Shown: positions 33,897 to 45,164 of the stretch, piece after piece | Numbering within the stretch: position 1 is the first letter of the stretch | Layout of the letters: the number at the start of each line of letters is the position of its first letter | Source: Pseudarthrobacter polychromogenes | Lineage (GTDB): Bacteria > Actinomycetota > Actinomycetes > Actinomycetales > Micrococcaceae | Length of the DNA: 64,000 bases | Assembly (NCBI RefSeq): GCF_014644495.1 | Contig: NZ_BMKU01000004.1 | Coordinates: forward strand, 1,026-65,025 | Direction: 5' to 3' | Translations under genes and position numbers: made by a program | Notes under the pieces: generated by a model | The model's input: the letters and a program-made list of their open reading frames with translations, nothing else | The model's database searches: none | What the model was told of the DNA's origin: nothing

Positions 33897-34826
33897 ATGA
33901 CCACAGTCCTCGAGGGCCGCCCCACCGCCAACGCGACGGCGGAAGCCGGCGCCGTCCCCAGTGTCCGCAGTACCGGCACCGCACAGTACGTCCTCACGCT
34001 TGCGTGCCCGGAGCGCCCCGGAATCGTCCGGGCGATCACCGCATTCCTCGCTGACCGCGGCTTCGACATCGTTGAACACCAGCAGTTCGATGACCATATG
34101 AGCGGCAAGCTCTACCTGCGCACGGCCTTCACCCCGGGAGACAAGGAAGTTTCCGCGGAAGGCCTCAGCGCAGAGTTCGCTGCCACTGCCGATGAGTTCG
34201 GCATGGAGTTCGCCATCCACGACGGCAGCCCCCAGCGCGTGCTGGTAATGGTCTCGAAGTTCGGCCACTGCCTCAACGACCTCATCTTCCGGTGGCGCGC
34301 CGGAAGCCTGGGTGCGGAGATCGCCGTCGTGGTGTCCAACCACGAGGACCTCCGCCCCATGGCGGAAGCCGCCGGCCTGCCGTTCATCCACGTCCCGGTC
34401 ACGGCGGACACCAAGCCGCAGGCCGAGGCGCGCCTGCTGGAACTGGTCGAGGAGTACCAGGCAGACCTGGTGGTCCTGGCCCGCTACATGCAGGTACTCT
34501 CGGACGGCCTCAGCAAGACCCTTCGCGGCCGCGCCATCAACATCCACCATTCCTTCCTGCCCGGTTTCAAGGGGGCCAAGCCTTACCACCAGGCCTACGA
34601 CCGCGGCGTGAAGCTCATCGGAGCCACCGCACACTACGTCACCGCAGACCTGGACGAGGGCCCGATCATCGAGCAGGAAGTGTTCCGGGTGGACCACAGC
34701 CTGGACCCGAATGCACTGGTCACTGTAGGCAGGGACGCCGAATCGCAGGCACTGTCCCGCGCAGTCAGGTGGCACTGCCAGCACAGGGTCCTGCTCAACA
34801 ACACCCGCACCGTCGTCTTCCGCTAA
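33897..34826 (+). CDS. purU: Formyltetrahydrofolate deformylase (copy 2)
   Basis: A 309-residue PurU with an N-terminal ACT domain (LACPERPGIVRAITAFLADRGFDIVEH, split) and catalytic domain (SKFGHCLNDLIFRW, PVTADTKPQAEA, NIHHSFLPGFKGAKPYHQAY). It starts 3 bp after the BCCT stop with AGGAG upstream and is followed by dimethylglycine oxidase. It differs from copy 1 (5525-6421) at many positions but keeps all motifs, so it is an older paralogue, not a recent duplicate. Having one PurU per demethylase operon suggests each drains folate-bound carbon locally as formate. Confidence 0.95.
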   Translation: MTTVLEGRPTANATAEAGAVPSVRSTGTAQYVLTLACPERPGIVRAITAFLADRGFDIVEHQQFDDHMSGKLYLRTAFTPGDKEVSAEGLSAEFAATADEFGMEFAIHDGSPQRVLVMVSKFGHCLNDLIFRWRAGSLGAEIAVVVSNHEDLRPMAEAAGLPFIHVPVTADTKPQAEARLLELVEEYQADLVVLARYMQVLSDGLSKTLRGRAINIHHSFLPGFKGAKPYHQAYDRGVKLIGATAHYVTADLDEGPIIEQEVFRVDHSLDPNALVTVGRDAESQALSRAVRWHCQHRVLLNNTRTVVFR

Positions 34827-37370
<2,544 letters not shown>

Positions 37371-37400
37371 ACCCGGAACCTGTCCGGACCTGTCGTCGGG

Positions 37401-37435
37401 AAACGGGGGTCGCCGAAGAGGCGGCTCCCGTTTTT
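37401..37435 (+). terminator. Rho-independent terminator after dimethylglycine oxidase
   Basis: AAACGGG (37401-37407) pairs with CCCGTTT (37427-37433), with further GC pairing inside the loop, followed by a T-run. It is placed 30 bp after the stop codon. Confidence 0.8.
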
Positions 37436-37490
37436 CGTGTGCTGGCTCGGTTCCCGCCTCATTGTCAGACCCCCTTGCCATGATTGGTTT

Positions 37491-38957
37491 ATGGGCAGCG
37501 AAGCGGTGGTGAAGGCGTTTGCGGATATCAGGGCCGCCCTTGCTGTGCTCAATGCGGAGGTGGACGGGTGTGGCGCGGAGCCGTTCTCGGCTGCCGATCC
37601 GTTGGCCGGGCTGGCGGACGGGAGCCTGGACATCCTTGCCGGCACCAGGGAGGCGGAAGCCTGGCTCGCAGGCCTGAAGGCCCGCGCTGCCATGAAATAC
37701 GCCGACACCGCCCATACCCTGGCCCCTCCCGGGACGCCGGCCCGCGCGCAGGAAATGGCCGTCGCCGCGGAGATCGGGTGCGTGCTGGCCATGGGGCCGC
37801 GGGCCGCCAGCGCGTTCCTGGCCGTATCCCACGCCCTGACCACCACCTTGCCCCTGACACTTTCCGCCCTGCAGGCCGGCACGCTCTCGTGGCAGCACGC
37901 CCGGGGCATGGCGGACGAGGCAGCCACCCTCGATGCCGCCGGCGCCGCCGCCCTCGAAGCCCACTTCCTCGACCCCGACACCCCCAGGCCCGCCACCGCG
38001 GCCACGATCGGGGAGATGCCCGCGCACCGGTTCAAGCACAAAGCACGCACCTGGCGGGAACGCCACCATCCCGAATCGATCGAGAAGCGCCACGCCAAGG
38101 GTCTGGCGGACCGGCGCGTCGACTACCGGCCGGACCAGGACGGCATGGCCTGGCTGTCGGCCTGCCTCCCCGCTCATCAGGCAATGGCGGGATGGAACCG
38201 CCTCAACGCCCTCGCCCGGGCCGCGCAAGGACCCGACGAGCTCCGCACCCTCACCCAGATCCGGGCCGACGAATTCGCCTCAGCGATCCTCACCAGCGGC
38301 ACCAGTACAAACTCCAATGCAGGCAACAGCGCCGTGGCAGGCGCAGGAACGGATCCCACCCCGTCGTCGACGATCCGGGCGCAGGTGCTCGTCACCGTGC
38401 CCGTATTGGCCTTCATGGGAGTGACCGACGAGCCCGCCATGCTGGACGGGTTCGGGCCCATCCCGCCGTCCATGGCCCGGAAACTTGTCGCGAACGGAGC
38501 TGACTCCTTCCACCGTGTGCTCGTTGATCCCAGGGACGGGGCGCCGCTGGAAATCGGCCGGACCAGCTACCGGGTCACCAAAGCCATGCGGAACTGGCTG
38601 CGGATGCGGGACGGCACATGCCCCTTCCCCGGCTGCAGCAACAGCTCCCTGGATAACGAGGCAGACCACCTCCTCGCCTGGCACAATGGCGGGACCACCG
38701 GGATCAGCAACCTCGGACAACCCTGCCCAAAGCATCACAAACTTCGGCACTCCACCGGGTGGACACCAACACCGGCCACCAAGAACGAACCACCCGGCTG
38801 GACCTCACCCACCGGCCGGCACTACAAAAGCGAACACCAGGACTGGGAACCACCCCACTGGCCCAGCCGGCTCAAGCTTGGTACGGCGGATTTCCTGCAC
38901 ACCGCGCAGTCACCGGGAGAGGACGCCCTGGAGCGTTTCCTCCGCGTCCGCGCCTGA
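37491..38957 (+). CDS. DUF222 / HNH endonuclease domain protein (13E12 repeat type)
   Basis: A 488-residue protein with an N-terminal DUF222 region (about 30-300, SAADPLAGLADGSLDILA, HARGMADEAATLDAAG) and a C-terminal HNH nuclease motif near 365-425 (MRDGTCPFPGCSNSSLDNEADHLLAWHNGG, split, then CPKHHKLRH) with zinc-type cysteines. These proteins are abundant in actinobacteria, often many per genome, and their role is unknown. I start at 37491 because CATGAT sits exactly 6 nt before the ATG (leaderless pattern); the frame opens at 37437. It is an insertion between the betaine operon and the formate dehydrogenase genes with no functional link to either. Confidence 0.85.
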   Translation: MGSEAVVKAFADIRAALAVLNAEVDGCGAEPFSAADPLAGLADGSLDILAGTREAEAWLAGLKARAAMKYADTAHTLAPPGTPARAQEMAVAAEIGCVLAMGPRAASAFLAVSHALTTTLPLTLSALQAGTLSWQHARGMADEAATLDAAGAAALEAHFLDPDTPRPATAATIGEMPAHRFKHKARTWRERHHPESIEKRHAKGLADRRVDYRPDQDGMAWLSACLPAHQAMAGWNRLNALARAAQGPDELRTLTQIRADEFASAILTSGTSTNSNAGNSAVAGAGTDPTPSSTIRAQVLVTVPVLAFMGVTDEPAMLDGFGPIPPSMARKLVANGADSFHRVLVDPRDGAPLEIGRTSYRVTKAMRNWLRMRDGTCPFPGCSNSSLDNEADHLLAWHNGGTTGISNLGQPCPKHHKLRHSTGWTPTPATKNEPPGWTSPTGRHYKSEHQDWEPPHWPSRLKLGTADFLHTAQSPGEDALERFLRVRA

Positions 38958-38990
38958 CGACGCATCCGCGCTCCCGTTCGGATGAAACAG

Positions 38991-39028
38991 CGACGGCGAC
39001 AACCGGCACCTGCCGCATGTCGCCGTCG
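38991..39028. terminator. Hairpin between convergent HNH and formate dehydrogenase genes
   Basis: CGACGGCGACA (38991-39001) pairs perfectly with TGTCGCCGTCG (39018-39028) across 16 nt, in the 101-bp gap between two converging genes. No U-tract is obvious; it is a plausible bidirectional terminator. Confidence 0.6.
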
Positions 39029-39058
39029 TCGTCCTGCCTAGGGAAGCACCGGAAGAAA

Positions 39059-41413
39059 CTATCCTGCCGCTGCTGTCTCCAGCTCTCCCTCAGCTTCAAC
39101 GTCAGTGGTTTCTGCGAGGTGCGGCACGAACCGGACGAACATGGCCTTGAAACCTGGTGTGTTGGATTCCCGGGCCACGTTTTCCTTGTGGACGAGGGCG
39201 TTTGCTTCGGGGAAGTACGCGGCGGCGCAGCCCTTGGCGGTGGGGTAGGCGATCAGGCGGAACTTGTCGGCCTGCCGGTCGTGGCCACGGAAGGTGCTGA
39301 CCACGTCCACCAGGTCGCGGTCTTTGAAGCCAAGCTCCACCAGGTCTTCGGGGTGGACCAGGATCACGCGGCGGCCGCCGGAGATGCCCCGGTAGCGGTC
39401 GTCCTGGCCGTAGAAGGTGGTGTTGTACTGGTCGTGGCTGCGGATGGTCTGGAGCACCAGGTGTCCGCTTGGCGGGGTGAGGTATTCCAGCGGGCTCACG
39501 GTGAACCGGCCCCGGCCGATGTCGGTTTTGAAGGACCGGGTATCGCGCGGCGGGTTGGGCAGGACGAACCCGTTCTTGGTCCGGATCCTGGCGTTAAAGT
39601 CCTCGAAGCCGGGCAGCACGCGGGCGATGTGGTCGCGGATCACGTCGTAGTCCTCGGCCATGGCCTTCCAGTCCACGGGGTGGTCCGGGCCGAACGTCGC
39701 CTCGGCCATCCGTGCCACGATGACGGGTTCGGCGAGCAGGTGCTCGGAGACCGGCGTGAGCCTGCCCTGGGTGGAGTGGACCACGGACATTGAGTCCTCC
39801 ACGGAGAGGAACTGTGCGCCGTTGGGGTGCTTGTCGTCCTTGTCCGTCCGGCCCAGGGTGGGCAGGATCAGCGAGGTGCGCCCGTGCACCACGTGGGAGC
39901 GGTTGGGCTTGGTGGAGATGTGCACGGTCAGGCCGATCCGCTGCATGCCGGCTTCCAGGGTTTCTGTGTCGGAGCAGGCCAGGGAGAAGTTGCCGCCCAT
40001 GGACACGAACACGTCCACCTCGTTGCGTTCGAACGCCTCCATCGCTTCCACGGCGTCATACCCGTGGTGGCGCGGAGAGGTGATCCCGAACTCGGTGTCC
40101 AGCGCTTCCAGCAGCCATTCCTTGGGTTTTTCCCAGATGCCCATGGTCCGGTCGCCCTGGACGTTGGAGTGCCCACGGACCGGGCAGGCGCCGGCGCCGG
40201 GCTTGCCGAAGTTGCCCTGCAGCAGCAGGACATTGACCATCTCCTTGATGGTGTCCACTGAGTGCGGCTGCTGGGTGACGCCCAGGGCCCAGCAGAAGAT
40301 GGTGGCTTTGGACTTGATGAGCATCCCGGCCACGGTCTCGATCTGATCCCGGGACAGCCCGGTGGCCTTCTCGGTTTCGGCCCAGTCCAGGCTGCCGCGG
40401 GCCTCGCGGTACGCGGCGAACCCGTCTGTCTGCGCCTCGATGAAGGAATGGTCGACGACGGTGCCCGGGTTCCGCTCTTCCTCCGCCAGGAGCAGGTGGC
40501 CAAGGGCCTGGAACAGTGCCAGGTCGCCGCCCACCTTGATCTGCAGGTACTCGTCGGCAAGCGGGGTGCCGCCGCCCACCACACCGGAGACGGTCTGCGG
40601 GTCCCTGAAATTGAACAGCCCGGCCTCGGGCAGCGGGTTGACCGCCACCACCTTGCCGCCCTTGTCCTTGCATTCCTTCAGCGCGGACAGCATCCGCGGA
40701 TGGTTGGTCCCGGGATTCTGCCCCACCACGAAGATCAGCTCGGAATCATGGATATCGTCCAGGGACACGGTGCCCTTGCCGATCCCGATGGTCGGGTTCA
40801 GCGCAGAGCCCGAGGATTCGTGGCACATGTTGGAGCAGTCCGGCAGGTTGTTGGTGCCCAGCGCCCGCGCGAACAGCTGGTACATGAACGCCGTCTCGTT
40901 CGCGGTGCGCCCGGAAGTGTAGAAGACGCAGCGGTCGGCCGTTGTCGCCTTGACATGTTCGCCGATCAGGTCGAAGGCATCACCCCAGGAGATCGGCGAA
41001 TAGTGGGTTTCGCCTGCCCGGATCACCACGGGTTCACTCAGCCGGCCCTGGTTGCCCAGCCAGTACTCGGTCTTCGTCGAGAGCTCGGCGATCGAGTGCT
41101 TCGCCCAGAACTCGGCGCCCACGGTCCGGAGGGTGTTCTCCTCCGCCACCGCCTTGGCACCGTTCTCGCAGAACTCCGCGGTCTTGCGCTTCTTGTCCGA
41201 CTCCGGCCACGCGCAGCCCGGGCAGTCGAAACCGCCCCGCTGGTTCAGCCGCAGCAGCGAGTGCGCGGTGCGGGCCACCCCGGCCTGCGCCACCGCGCGT
41301 TCCAGCGCCACCATCACGGCCTTTACACCGGCCGCCTCGGCCTTGGGCTTATGGACTTCGAGGTTGTCCTCGTCGATGTCCGCTACGGGGGCGGGCTGCT
41401 TACCGAACTTCAT
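39059..41413 (-). CDS. FdhF/YdeP-type molybdopterin oxidoreductase (formate dehydrogenase-like)
   Basis: A 784-residue bis-molybdopterin enzyme of the FdhF/YdeP group, expected to oxidise formate to CO2. Family traits are RGGFDCPGCAWPESDKKR near residue 60, FYTSGRTANETAF, CSNMCHESSG (about 195-205), GQNPGTNHPRM and a C-terminal molybdopterin dinucleotide-binding domain (NTTFYGQDDRYRGISGGRR). The start ATG at 41413 has AAGGAAG upstream; a longer in-frame start at 41473 is less likely. It follows the MBL hydrolase and mycothiol formaldehyde dehydrogenase genes, so it would take the formate from that route and from both PurU enzymes. YdeP-like members have uncertain electron acceptors. Confidence 0.87.
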   Translation of the reverse strand: MKFGKQPAPVADIDEDNLEVHKPKAEAAGVKAVMVALERAVAQAGVARTAHSLLRLNQRGGFDCPGCAWPESDKKRKTAEFCENGAKAVAEENTLRTVGAEFWAKHSIAELSTKTEYWLGNQGRLSEPVVIRAGETHYSPISWGDAFDLIGEHVKATTADRCVFYTSGRTANETAFMYQLFARALGTNNLPDCSNMCHESSGSALNPTIGIGKGTVSLDDIHDSELIFVVGQNPGTNHPRMLSALKECKDKGGKVVAVNPLPEAGLFNFRDPQTVSGVVGGGTPLADEYLQIKVGGDLALFQALGHLLLAEEERNPGTVVDHSFIEAQTDGFAAYREARGSLDWAETEKATGLSRDQIETVAGMLIKSKATIFCWALGVTQQPHSVDTIKEMVNVLLLQGNFGKPGAGACPVRGHSNVQGDRTMGIWEKPKEWLLEALDTEFGITSPRHHGYDAVEAMEAFERNEVDVFVSMGGNFSLACSDTETLEAGMQRIGLTVHISTKPNRSHVVHGRTSLILPTLGRTDKDDKHPNGAQFLSVEDSMSVVHSTQGRLTPVSEHLLAEPVIVARMAEATFGPDHPVDWKAMAEDYDVIRDHIARVLPGFEDFNARIRTKNGFVLPNPPRDTRSFKTDIGRGRFTVSPLEYLTPPSGHLVLQTIRSHDQYNTTFYGQDDRYRGISGGRRVILVHPEDLVELGFKDRDLVDVVSTFRGHDRQADKFRLIAYPTAKGCAAAYFPEANALVHKENVARESNTPGFKAMFVRFVPHLAETTDVEAEGELETAAAG

Positions 41414-41557
41414 TGTTCCAACTTCCTTACCGGCATGCGTGGTGTTTGTACTGTGTGTTGGCCTTGGCGCCATGAAGGCGCGGTTGCCTCTGGCGCCGCG
41501 AAGGCGCGCCGGGCATTCCCGGCGCGCCCCGCGCGATTCTCTTGGACCCGCCGCCGG

Positions 41558-42175
41558 CTACTGCGAAACCTTCGCCAGCGTTTCCGTTTCCGCCGCGATG
41601 GTGGTGTTGTCCCCGTGGCCGGTGCGGACCACAGTCTCGGGCGGGAGGGTGAGCAGGCGTTCCCGGATGGAGGCCAGGATGGTGGGGTAGTCGCTGTAGG
41701 ACCGGCCGGTGGCACCCGGGCCGCCGTTGAACAGCGTGTCCCCGGTGAAGACCGTTCCCTCGCTTTCCAGGTAGAAGCAGGTGGAGCCCGGGGAATGGCC
41801 GGGGGTGTGGATGGCCTTCAGTGTTGCACCGCCCACCTCGAACACGTCGCCGTCGGCCAGTTCCCGGTCCGGGCTCGCGTCCGGGTAGACCTGCTGCCAG
41901 AGGACCAGGTCCTCGGGGTTCAGGTAGATGGGGGCGTCCACGGCGTCGGCAACCTCACGCGCAGCGCCAATATGGTCGTTGTGCGCGTGGGTCTGGAGGA
42001 TGGCAAGGACCTTCCGGCCCCGGACCTGGCTGATGATCGCGGCGGCGTCGTGCGGGGAGTCGATAATCACGCACTCCTCGTCATTGCCTACGATCCAGAC
42101 GTTGTTGTCCACGTCCCAGGTGCCGCCGTCGAGCGAAAATGTGCCCGAAGTGACCAGGTTCTCGATGGCGACCAT
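41558..42175 (-). CDS. MBL-fold hydrolase, candidate S-formylmycothiol hydrolase
   Basis: A 205-residue metallo-beta-lactamase fold protein with the metal motif THAHNDHIG (about residues 60-68), GHSPGSTCFYLE and FTGDTLFNGG, the glyoxalase II-like set of zinc ligands. Its ATG overlaps the TAA of the mscR gene by one base (TAATG), so the two are coupled. Such an MBL protein next to mycothiol-dependent formaldehyde dehydrogenase is usual in actinobacteria, and its inferred job is hydrolysis of S-formylmycothiol to formate and mycothiol. A general thioesterase role cannot be excluded from sequence. Confidence 0.85.
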   Translation of the reverse strand: MVAIENLVTSGTFSLDGGTWDVDNNVWIVGNDEECVIIDSPHDAAAIISQVRGRKVLAILQTHAHNDHIGAAREVADAVDAPIYLNPEDLVLWQQVYPDASPDRELADGDVFEVGGATLKAIHTPGHSPGSTCFYLESEGTVFTGDTLFNGGPGATGRSYSDYPTILASIRERLLTLPPETVVRTGHGDNTTIAAETETLAKVSQ

Positions 42176-43260
42176 TAGAGTTCCACCACCGAACGCAGGA
42201 CCTTGCCCTCGTGCATCTTGTCGAGGGCCTCCTCCACCTGGTCGATGGTGATCCGTTCGGTCACGAACGCGTCCAGGTCCAGGTTGCCCTGTTTGTAGTG
42301 CGCCACCAGCATGGGGAAGTCGCGGGAGGGCAGGCAGTCGCCGTACCAGGAGGACTTGAGCGAGCCGCCACGGCCGAAGACGTCCAGCAGCGGCAGCTCA
42401 AGCTGCATCTCCGGGGTGGGGACGCCCACTAGCACTACGCGGCCGGCGAGGTCGCGGGCGTAGAACGCCTGCTTGTAGGTTTCAGGACGGCCGACGGCGT
42501 CAATCACCACGTCCGCTCCGTTGCCTCCGGTGAGGGCGCGGATGGCCTCGATGGGGTCCTCTTTGCTGGAGTCGATGCCGTGCGTGGCGCCAAGGGATTT
42601 GGCCATGTCCACCTTGTTGGCATCGATATCCACGGCGATGATCGTGGTGGCGCCGGCGAGCTTGGCGCCGGCGATCGCGGCGATGCCCACGCCGCCGCAG
42701 CCGATCACCGCGACGGACTCGCCGCGCTTAACGTCGCCGGTGTTGATGGCGGCGCCGATGCCGGCCATGATGCCGCAGCCCAGCAGGCCGACGGCGGCAG
42801 CATCAGCCTCGGGGTCCACCTTGGTGCACTGCCCTGCAGCGACGAGGGTTTTCTCGGCAAAAGCCCCGATGCCCAGGGCGGGGGAGAGTTCCGTGCCGTC
42901 TTCCAGGGTCATCTTCTGGGTGGCGTTGGCGGTGTTGAAACAGTACTGCGGCTGTCCCTTGGCGCACGCGCGGCATTCACCGCACACGGCACGCCAGTTC
43001 AGGATCACGCGGTCGCCGGGGGCGACGGAGGTAACACCGTCGCCGACAGCGCTGACAACACCGGTGGCTTCATGGCCCAGCAGGAAGGGGAAGTCATCGT
43101 TGATGGCGCCCTGCTTGTAGTGCAGGTCCGTGTGGCAGACACCGCACGTCAAAATGTCAACGAGGGCCTCGCCCGGGCCCGGATCCGGCACCAGGATAGT
43201 TTCCACTGACACCGGAGCGTTCTTTTCCCTGGCGACGACTGCCTTGACTTTATGAACCAT
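42175..43260 (-). CDS. mscR: S-(hydroxymethyl)mycothiol dehydrogenase
   Basis: An NAD-dependent, zinc-containing alcohol dehydrogenase family enzyme that oxidises the formaldehyde-mycothiol adduct. The 361-residue protein shows the catalytic zinc site [13 protein letters not shown] and GHEATGVV, the structural zinc cysteines [15 protein letters not shown] (about 94-108), and the Rossmann motif [21 protein letters not shown] (split). I start at 43260 (MVHKVKAVV) with AAAGGAA upstream; the frame extends to 43347 without support. The promoter region holds two copies of the 19-bp motif shared with hxlAB. It is the second formaldehyde sink of the window. Confidence 0.93.
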   Translation of the reverse strand: MVHKVKAVVAREKNAPVSVETILVPDPGPGEALVDILTCGVCHTDLHYKQGAINDDFPFLLGHEATGVVSAVGDGVTSVAPGDRVILNWRAVCGECRACAKGQPQYCFNTANATQKMTLEDGTELSPALGIGAFAEKTLVAAGQCTKVDPEADAAAVGLLGCGIMAGIGAAINTGDVKRGESVAVIGCGGVGIAAIAGAKLAGATTIIAVDIDANKVDMAKSLGATHGIDSSKEDPIEAIRALTGGNGADVVIDAVGRPETYKQAFYARDLAGRVVLVGVPTPEMQLELPLLDVFGRGGSLKSSWYGDCLPSRDFPMLVAHYKQGNLDLDAFVTERITIDQVEEALDKMHEGKVLRSVVEL

Positions 43261-43339
43261 GATTCTGTGTTCCTTTCGTTGGCCGGACAAAGATCCCGGC
43301 CCGACTATCAAGTCTAGAAGCTGCGGCGCCTCCGGGCGG

Positions 43340-43379
43340 CTACCCAAAAGGGTGGGTGGCGAGCACCGAAAGGGTGGCC
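43340..43379. promoter_or_regulatory. Two copies of the formaldehyde-regulon palindrome upstream of mscR
   Basis: CTACCCAAAAGGGTGGGTG (43340-43358) is centred about 89 bp before the mscR start and matches 16/19 with 25701-25719. A second, partial copy CACCGAAAGGGTGGCC follows at 43364-43379, 24 bp further. Two phased sites suggest cooperative binding. Confidence 0.6.
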
Positions 43380-43380
43380 G

Positions 43381-43679
43381 TTCCGCTCAAGGCCATCCGC
43401 CCAGCCCCTCTCTAATTGCGTAATGCACAACACGGTGCGTATAGCGCTTACTCGAAATATGTCAGCCGCCATAGGGGGTGTCAATAGACCGGCCCCGGGC
43501 TACGTGCCTCAACGCCAAGCGATTGGGGTCGGTGTGCAGTCCGTCCGCAACTCTATTGCATCTCGAGCAACTCCTGGTCCTATGTCTCCATGCCTGTCCG
43601 TGACGCCCAAGTGCTGGTGGCGACCCCCGGTTCTGCTGATCCTTTCATCTCGACTAATTAACTCCCCACCTCGAAACCA
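43381..43679. other. Gene-poor gap between mscR and the creatine transporter
   Basis: This is most of a 497-bp space between mscR and the MFS gene. Short open frames are present on both strands (for example 43423-43683) but their residues look random (many Pro, Ser, Arg), they lack ribosome binding sites, and base composition is lower in GC than neighbours. Apart from the mscR motif to the left and the promoter/operator to the right, I see nothing recognisable. Confidence 0.5.
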
Positions 43680-43737
43680 TTGACTGTGGCGGCCATCACG
43701 CCCTAGTCTGTTGCAACAGCGTTGCGCTGAATGCAAC
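43680..43737 (+). promoter_or_regulatory. Promoter and operator of the creatine operon
   Basis: A -35-like TTGACT (43680-43685) and a weak -10 (TAGTCT, 43704-43709) are followed directly by a long inverted repeat: GTTGCAACAGCG (43710-43721), TTG, CGCTGAATGCAAC (43725-43737). The repeat would cover the transcription start, the classic place for a repressor. The IclR protein encoded at 46503 is the likely binder. Confidence 0.6.
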
Positions 43738-43757
43738 CACAACACTTTGGTGGATAC

Positions 43758-45101
43758 ATGAGTAACGAAACTTCCTCCCCGGGCAGCATCGTGAGCGATC
43801 CGCGTCCCGCACCTGCCGACAGTGCCGTCAGCAAGGAAACGCGGCGCCGGGTCATCGCTGCCAGCTTCATCGGCAACTTCGTTGAATGGTTCGACTACGC
43901 CGTCTACGGCTACCTGGCCGTCACCATCGCAACGGTCTTCTTCCCGGAATCCGATCCGCAGACCGGGCTGCTGCTGACCTTCGCCCTCTTTGCCATCTCG
44001 TTCCTGGTCCGCCCGCTCGGCGGATTCATCTGGGGCCACATCGGCGACAGGGTGGGCCGGCGGACAGCCCTCTCCCTGTCAATCCTCATCATGTCCGGAG
44101 CCACGTTCTGCATAGCCCTGATTCCGGGCTACGACACGATCGGCATCTGGGCGCCCGTCCTGCTCCTGATCATCAGGGTGGTCCAGGGCTTCTCCGCCTC
44201 CGGTGAATACGCGGGAGCCTCGGCCTTCCTGGTGGAGTATGCCCCCGCCAACCGGCGTGGCCTGTACGCCGCCGTCGTCCCCGCGAGCACCGCCGCCGGC
44301 CTGCTCCTGGGTTCACTCATGGCCGGACTGCTGACCACCCTGCTCTCCACCGAGGCGATGCAGAGCTGGGGCTGGCGGCTGCCTTTCCTGCTGGCAGCAC
44401 CCATGGGCCTGATCGGCCGGTACATCCGGACCAAGCTCGAGGACACCCCCGTGTTCCGCGAGCTGGCCGCCGAGGACAACGCCGTCAAGGCCCCTGTCTC
44501 CAGCCTCTTCCGCAACCACTGGCGGCAGCTGCTGCAGGCCGTCGGCGCCGTGCTGCTCAACGCCGTCGGCTTCTACGTAATCCTCAGCTACATGCCCACC
44601 TACCTGTCCTCGGAACTGGGCCTGGGCGAAACCGAATCATTCCTTGCCACCACCATCGCGCTGGTCACCTACATCGGCTTTATCTTCCTCACCGGCATGC
44701 TCTCGGACCGGTACGGGCGCAAGAAGGTGCTGATCAGCGCATCGGTTGCCTTTATTGTCCTGACCGTTCCCGCCTTCGCACTGCTCGGCACCGGCAACTT
44801 CCTGGTCATCGTCCTGGTCCAGATCCTGCTGGGCGCGATGCTCACCCTCAACGACGGCACCCTCCCCAGCTTCCTGGCGGAAATGTTCCCCACCCGGGTC
44901 CGCTACAGCGGCTTTGCGGTCAGCTTCAACCTTTCCAACGCCCTGTTCGGCGGCACCGCCCCGTTCATGGCGACACTCCTCATCGCCGCAACCGCCAGCG
45001 ACCTGGCTCCGGCCTGGTACCTGGTGGCTGCCGCCGTCGTCTCCCTCATTGCCGTGTCGCTCTCCAGGGAAACCTGCAAAGAGCCCCTGCGGCACGAATA
45101 G
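43758..45101 (+). CDS. MHS-family MFS symporter, probable creatine (or betaine) importer
   Basis: A 447-residue proton symporter of the metabolite:H+ symporter group (ProP/KgtP relatives). Typical blocks are GNFVEWFDYAVYGYLAV, RPLGGFIWGHIGDRVGRR, RVVQGFSASGEYAGASAFLVEYAP (split) and LSDRYGRKKVL. The ATG at 43758 (MSNETSS) is preferred; an earlier in-frame ATG at 43731 lies inside the operator. It is followed 63 bp later by creatinase, so creatine is the inferred substrate. The family also carries proline, betaine and dicarboxylates. Confidence 0.85.
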   Translation: MSNETSSPGSIVSDPRPAPADSAVSKETRRRVIAASFIGNFVEWFDYAVYGYLAVTIATVFFPESDPQTGLLLTFALFAISFLVRPLGGFIWGHIGDRVGRRTALSLSILIMSGATFCIALIPGYDTIGIWAPVLLLIIRVVQGFSASGEYAGASAFLVEYAPANRRGLYAAVVPASTAAGLLLGSLMAGLLTTLLSTEAMQSWGWRLPFLLAAPMGLIGRYIRTKLEDTPVFRELAAEDNAVKAPVSSLFRNHWRQLLQAVGAVLLNAVGFYVILSYMPTYLSSELGLGETESFLATTIALVTYIGFIFLTGMLSDRYGRKKVLISASVAFIVLTVPAFALLGTGNFLVIVLVQILLGAMLTLNDGTLPSFLAEMFPTRVRYSGFAVSFNLSNALFGGTAPFMATLLIAATASDLAPAWYLVAAAVVSLIAVSLSRETCKEPLRHE

Positions 45102-45164
45102 CTTCCCTCCCAAAACCAAACCAGCTGCACCTCAACAAATGCACGAGAGAAAGGCATCGTCACG

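Noticed and set aside
37491..38957. HNH gene as a group I/II intron or mobile element
   Set aside because: No intron ends, terminal repeats or target duplication are visible; DUF222/HNH genes are common stand-alone genes in these bacteria.
40262..42178. Plus-strand open frame of 638 codons opposite the formate dehydrogenase and MBL genes
   Set aside because: It spans two real genes antisense, which is expected in such high-GC coding DNA.
43423..43683. Small gene in the mscR/creatine gap
   Set aside because: The 86-codon frame has no ribosome site, no third-position GC bias and no recognisable pattern.
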